Shown: positions 6,656-7,289 of the stretch, piece after piece
How positions within the stretch are numbered: the first letter of the stretch is position 1
Layout: each line of letters opens with the position of its first letter
NCBI GenBank assembly: GCA_002351795.1
Contig: DEHG01000030.1
Coordinates: 31,579 to 38,867, forward strand
DNA length: 7,289 bases
Direction: 5' to 3'
DNA from: Ruminococcaceae bacterium UBA2806
GTDB taxonomy: Bacteria; Bacillota; Clostridia; Oscillospirales; Acutalibacteraceae
Made by a program: the position numbers and the translations under genes
The notes under the pieces: model-generated
The model's database searches: none
Told to the model about the DNA's origin: nothing
The model's input: only the letters and a program-made list of their open reading frames with translations

Positions 6656-7192
6656 ATGCTCGAGCGTATAGTAGCATGGGACAATAAAATATTAAGAAAG
6701 CTTGCAGCAAAACATACTCCTGCATTGAACAGGGTACTTGTACTCGTTACACGAAGCGGGAATAATGGATATATCTGGTTTGCTCTTTCAATACCTTTGC
6801 TTCTGATAAATAAATACAGAATGACAGGACTTACGCTTATTTTTGCTATGGTAATAAGCGCACTTGCAGGTGAGGTAACGATAAAGCATATAGTAGGCCG
6901 TGTTCGTCCGTGCAGCAGGGATTTTGAAAAGGATCTGCTTATAAAGCATCCGGCTCATTATTCGTTTCCTTCGGGGCATACCTCTTCAAGCTTTGCAGTG
7001 GTAATGGTAATGTTTTTTATGCTGCCGGCATTGTTCACACCTGTGCTTATATATGCATGTCTGATGGGATTTTCGAGAATGTATGTACTTGTGCATTATC
7101 CTACGGATGTTTTAGCAGGAGTTGTTCTTGGCACCATCTGCGGCACAGTTGCGGTTTTTGTATCGCCCTACATACCTTTCTTTTCTTTTTAA
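6656..7192 (+). CDS. PAP2-family integral membrane phosphatase
   Basis: A 178-residue membrane phosphatase of the type-2 phosphatidic acid phosphatase superfamily. Such proteins dephosphorylate lipid phosphates; small bacterial members often act on undecaprenyl pyrophosphate or phosphatidylglycerol phosphate. All three active-site motifs are intact, numbering from the 6656 ATG: KHIVGRVRP (77-85, K-x6-RP), PSGH (105-108), and SRMYVLVHYPTD (140-151, SR-x5-H-x3-D). Hydrophobic stretches at about 37-52, 57-72, 110-124, 126-140 and 152-172 suggest five or so membrane segments. The frame is also open from a TTG at 6563, which would add 31 residues. I reject that because AGGAG at 6645-6649 sits six nt before the 6656 ATG, and the extra residues are just a translated GC-rich hairpin. 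The next gene begins 29 nt downstream, probably co-transcribed. The substrate cannot be told from the sequence. Confidence 0.93.
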   Translation: MLERIVAWDNKILRKLAAKHTPALNRVLVLVTRSGNNGYIWFALSIPLLLINKYRMTGLTLIFAMVISALAGEVTIKHIVGRVRPCSRDFEKDLLIKHPAHYSFPSGHTSSSFAVVMVMFFMLPALFTPVLIYACLMGFSRMYVLVHYPTDVLAGVVLGTICGTVAVFVSPYIPFFSF

Positions 7193-7221
7193 GGTTTACA
7201 ATATTTCAGGAGGAACAGAAT

Positions 7222-7289
7222 ATGGACAGAAAAACTATGGCAGTTGATCTCAAGCATAAGGGATGCAACTGCGCTCAGGCGGTAATTGC
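7222..7289 (+). CDS. Start of a probable C_GCAxxG_C_C-family cysteine protein, cut by the window end
   Basis: An ATG at 7222 follows AGGAGG (7208-7213) at 8 nt and opens a frame that runs off the window, giving 22 complete codons: MDRKTMAVDLKHKG then CNCAQAVI. A short N-terminal helix followed by NCAQAV is how proteins of the C_GCAxxG_C_C family (putative redox-active or metal-binding, about 130-150 residues) usually begin. With so little sequence the family call is tentative, though the coding start itself is well supported. It lies 29 nt after the phosphatase stop. Confidence 0.65.
   Translation, partial: MDRKTMAVDLKHKGCNCAQAVI

Noticed and set aside
6411..6725. Antisense 104-codon frame across the protease end and phosphatase start
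   Set aside because: It spans two gene ends and the GC-rich hairpin, has no recognisable motif, and is opposite to well-supported + strand genes.

Overview
The window reads as chromosome from an anaerobic, moderately AT-rich Gram-positive bacterium, most likely a Ruminococcus-type Clostridia (Oscillospiraceae). The basis is the strong AGGAGG-type ribosome binding sites, the style of the aspartate-pathway enzymes, a large lactocepin-like cell-envelope subtilase, and the start of a C_GCAxxG_C_C-type cysteine protein. The lineage is an inference from overall feel, not from a marker gene. All genes lie on the + strand and there is no mobile element, CRISPR array, tRNA or rRNA.

Layout. (1) Positions 1-1010 hold the 3' four-fifths of a homoserine dehydrogenase gene (hom), cut off by the window edge. 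(2) A 106-nt gap with an imperfectly terminator-like inverted repeat and a weak candidate promoter leads to (3) a complete aspartate kinase gene (lysC, 1117-2328). It carries a near-ideal in-frame internal ribosome binding site and ATG at codon 246, as expected for a Bacillus-LysC-type overlapping alpha/beta subunit gene. (4) A 193-nt gap holds a strong intrinsic terminator, a good sigma-A-type promoter and a short AT-only leader hairpin. (5) Positions 2522-6520 encode a 1332-residue membrane-anchored S8 subtilase with signal or anchor segment, I9-like propeptide, Ser/Glu/Asp-rich linker, catalytic domain with PA insert, Fn3-like and Cna-B-like modules, and a C-terminal membrane anchor. (6) A 135-nt gap with a GC-rich hairpin precedes (7) a small PAP2-type membrane phosphatase (true start probably 6656). 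(8) 29 nt further on begins a cut-off gene resembling the C_GCAxxG_C_C family.

How the genes relate. hom and lysC are functionally linked: LysC makes aspartyl phosphate and Hom reduces aspartate semialdehyde to homoserine for threonine and methionine. The terminator and promoter at 2371-2460 separate this amino-acid block from the protease, which looks like its own transcription unit. The phosphatase and the cysteine-rich protein gene may be co-transcribed, but their functions have no obvious link.

I see no convincing new multi-gene system. The most unusual object is the subtilase: acidic linker between propeptide and protease, altered serine box, many cysteines, and membrane anchoring instead of an LPXTG wall anchor. 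The cleanest regulatory observation is the internal translation start in lysC.
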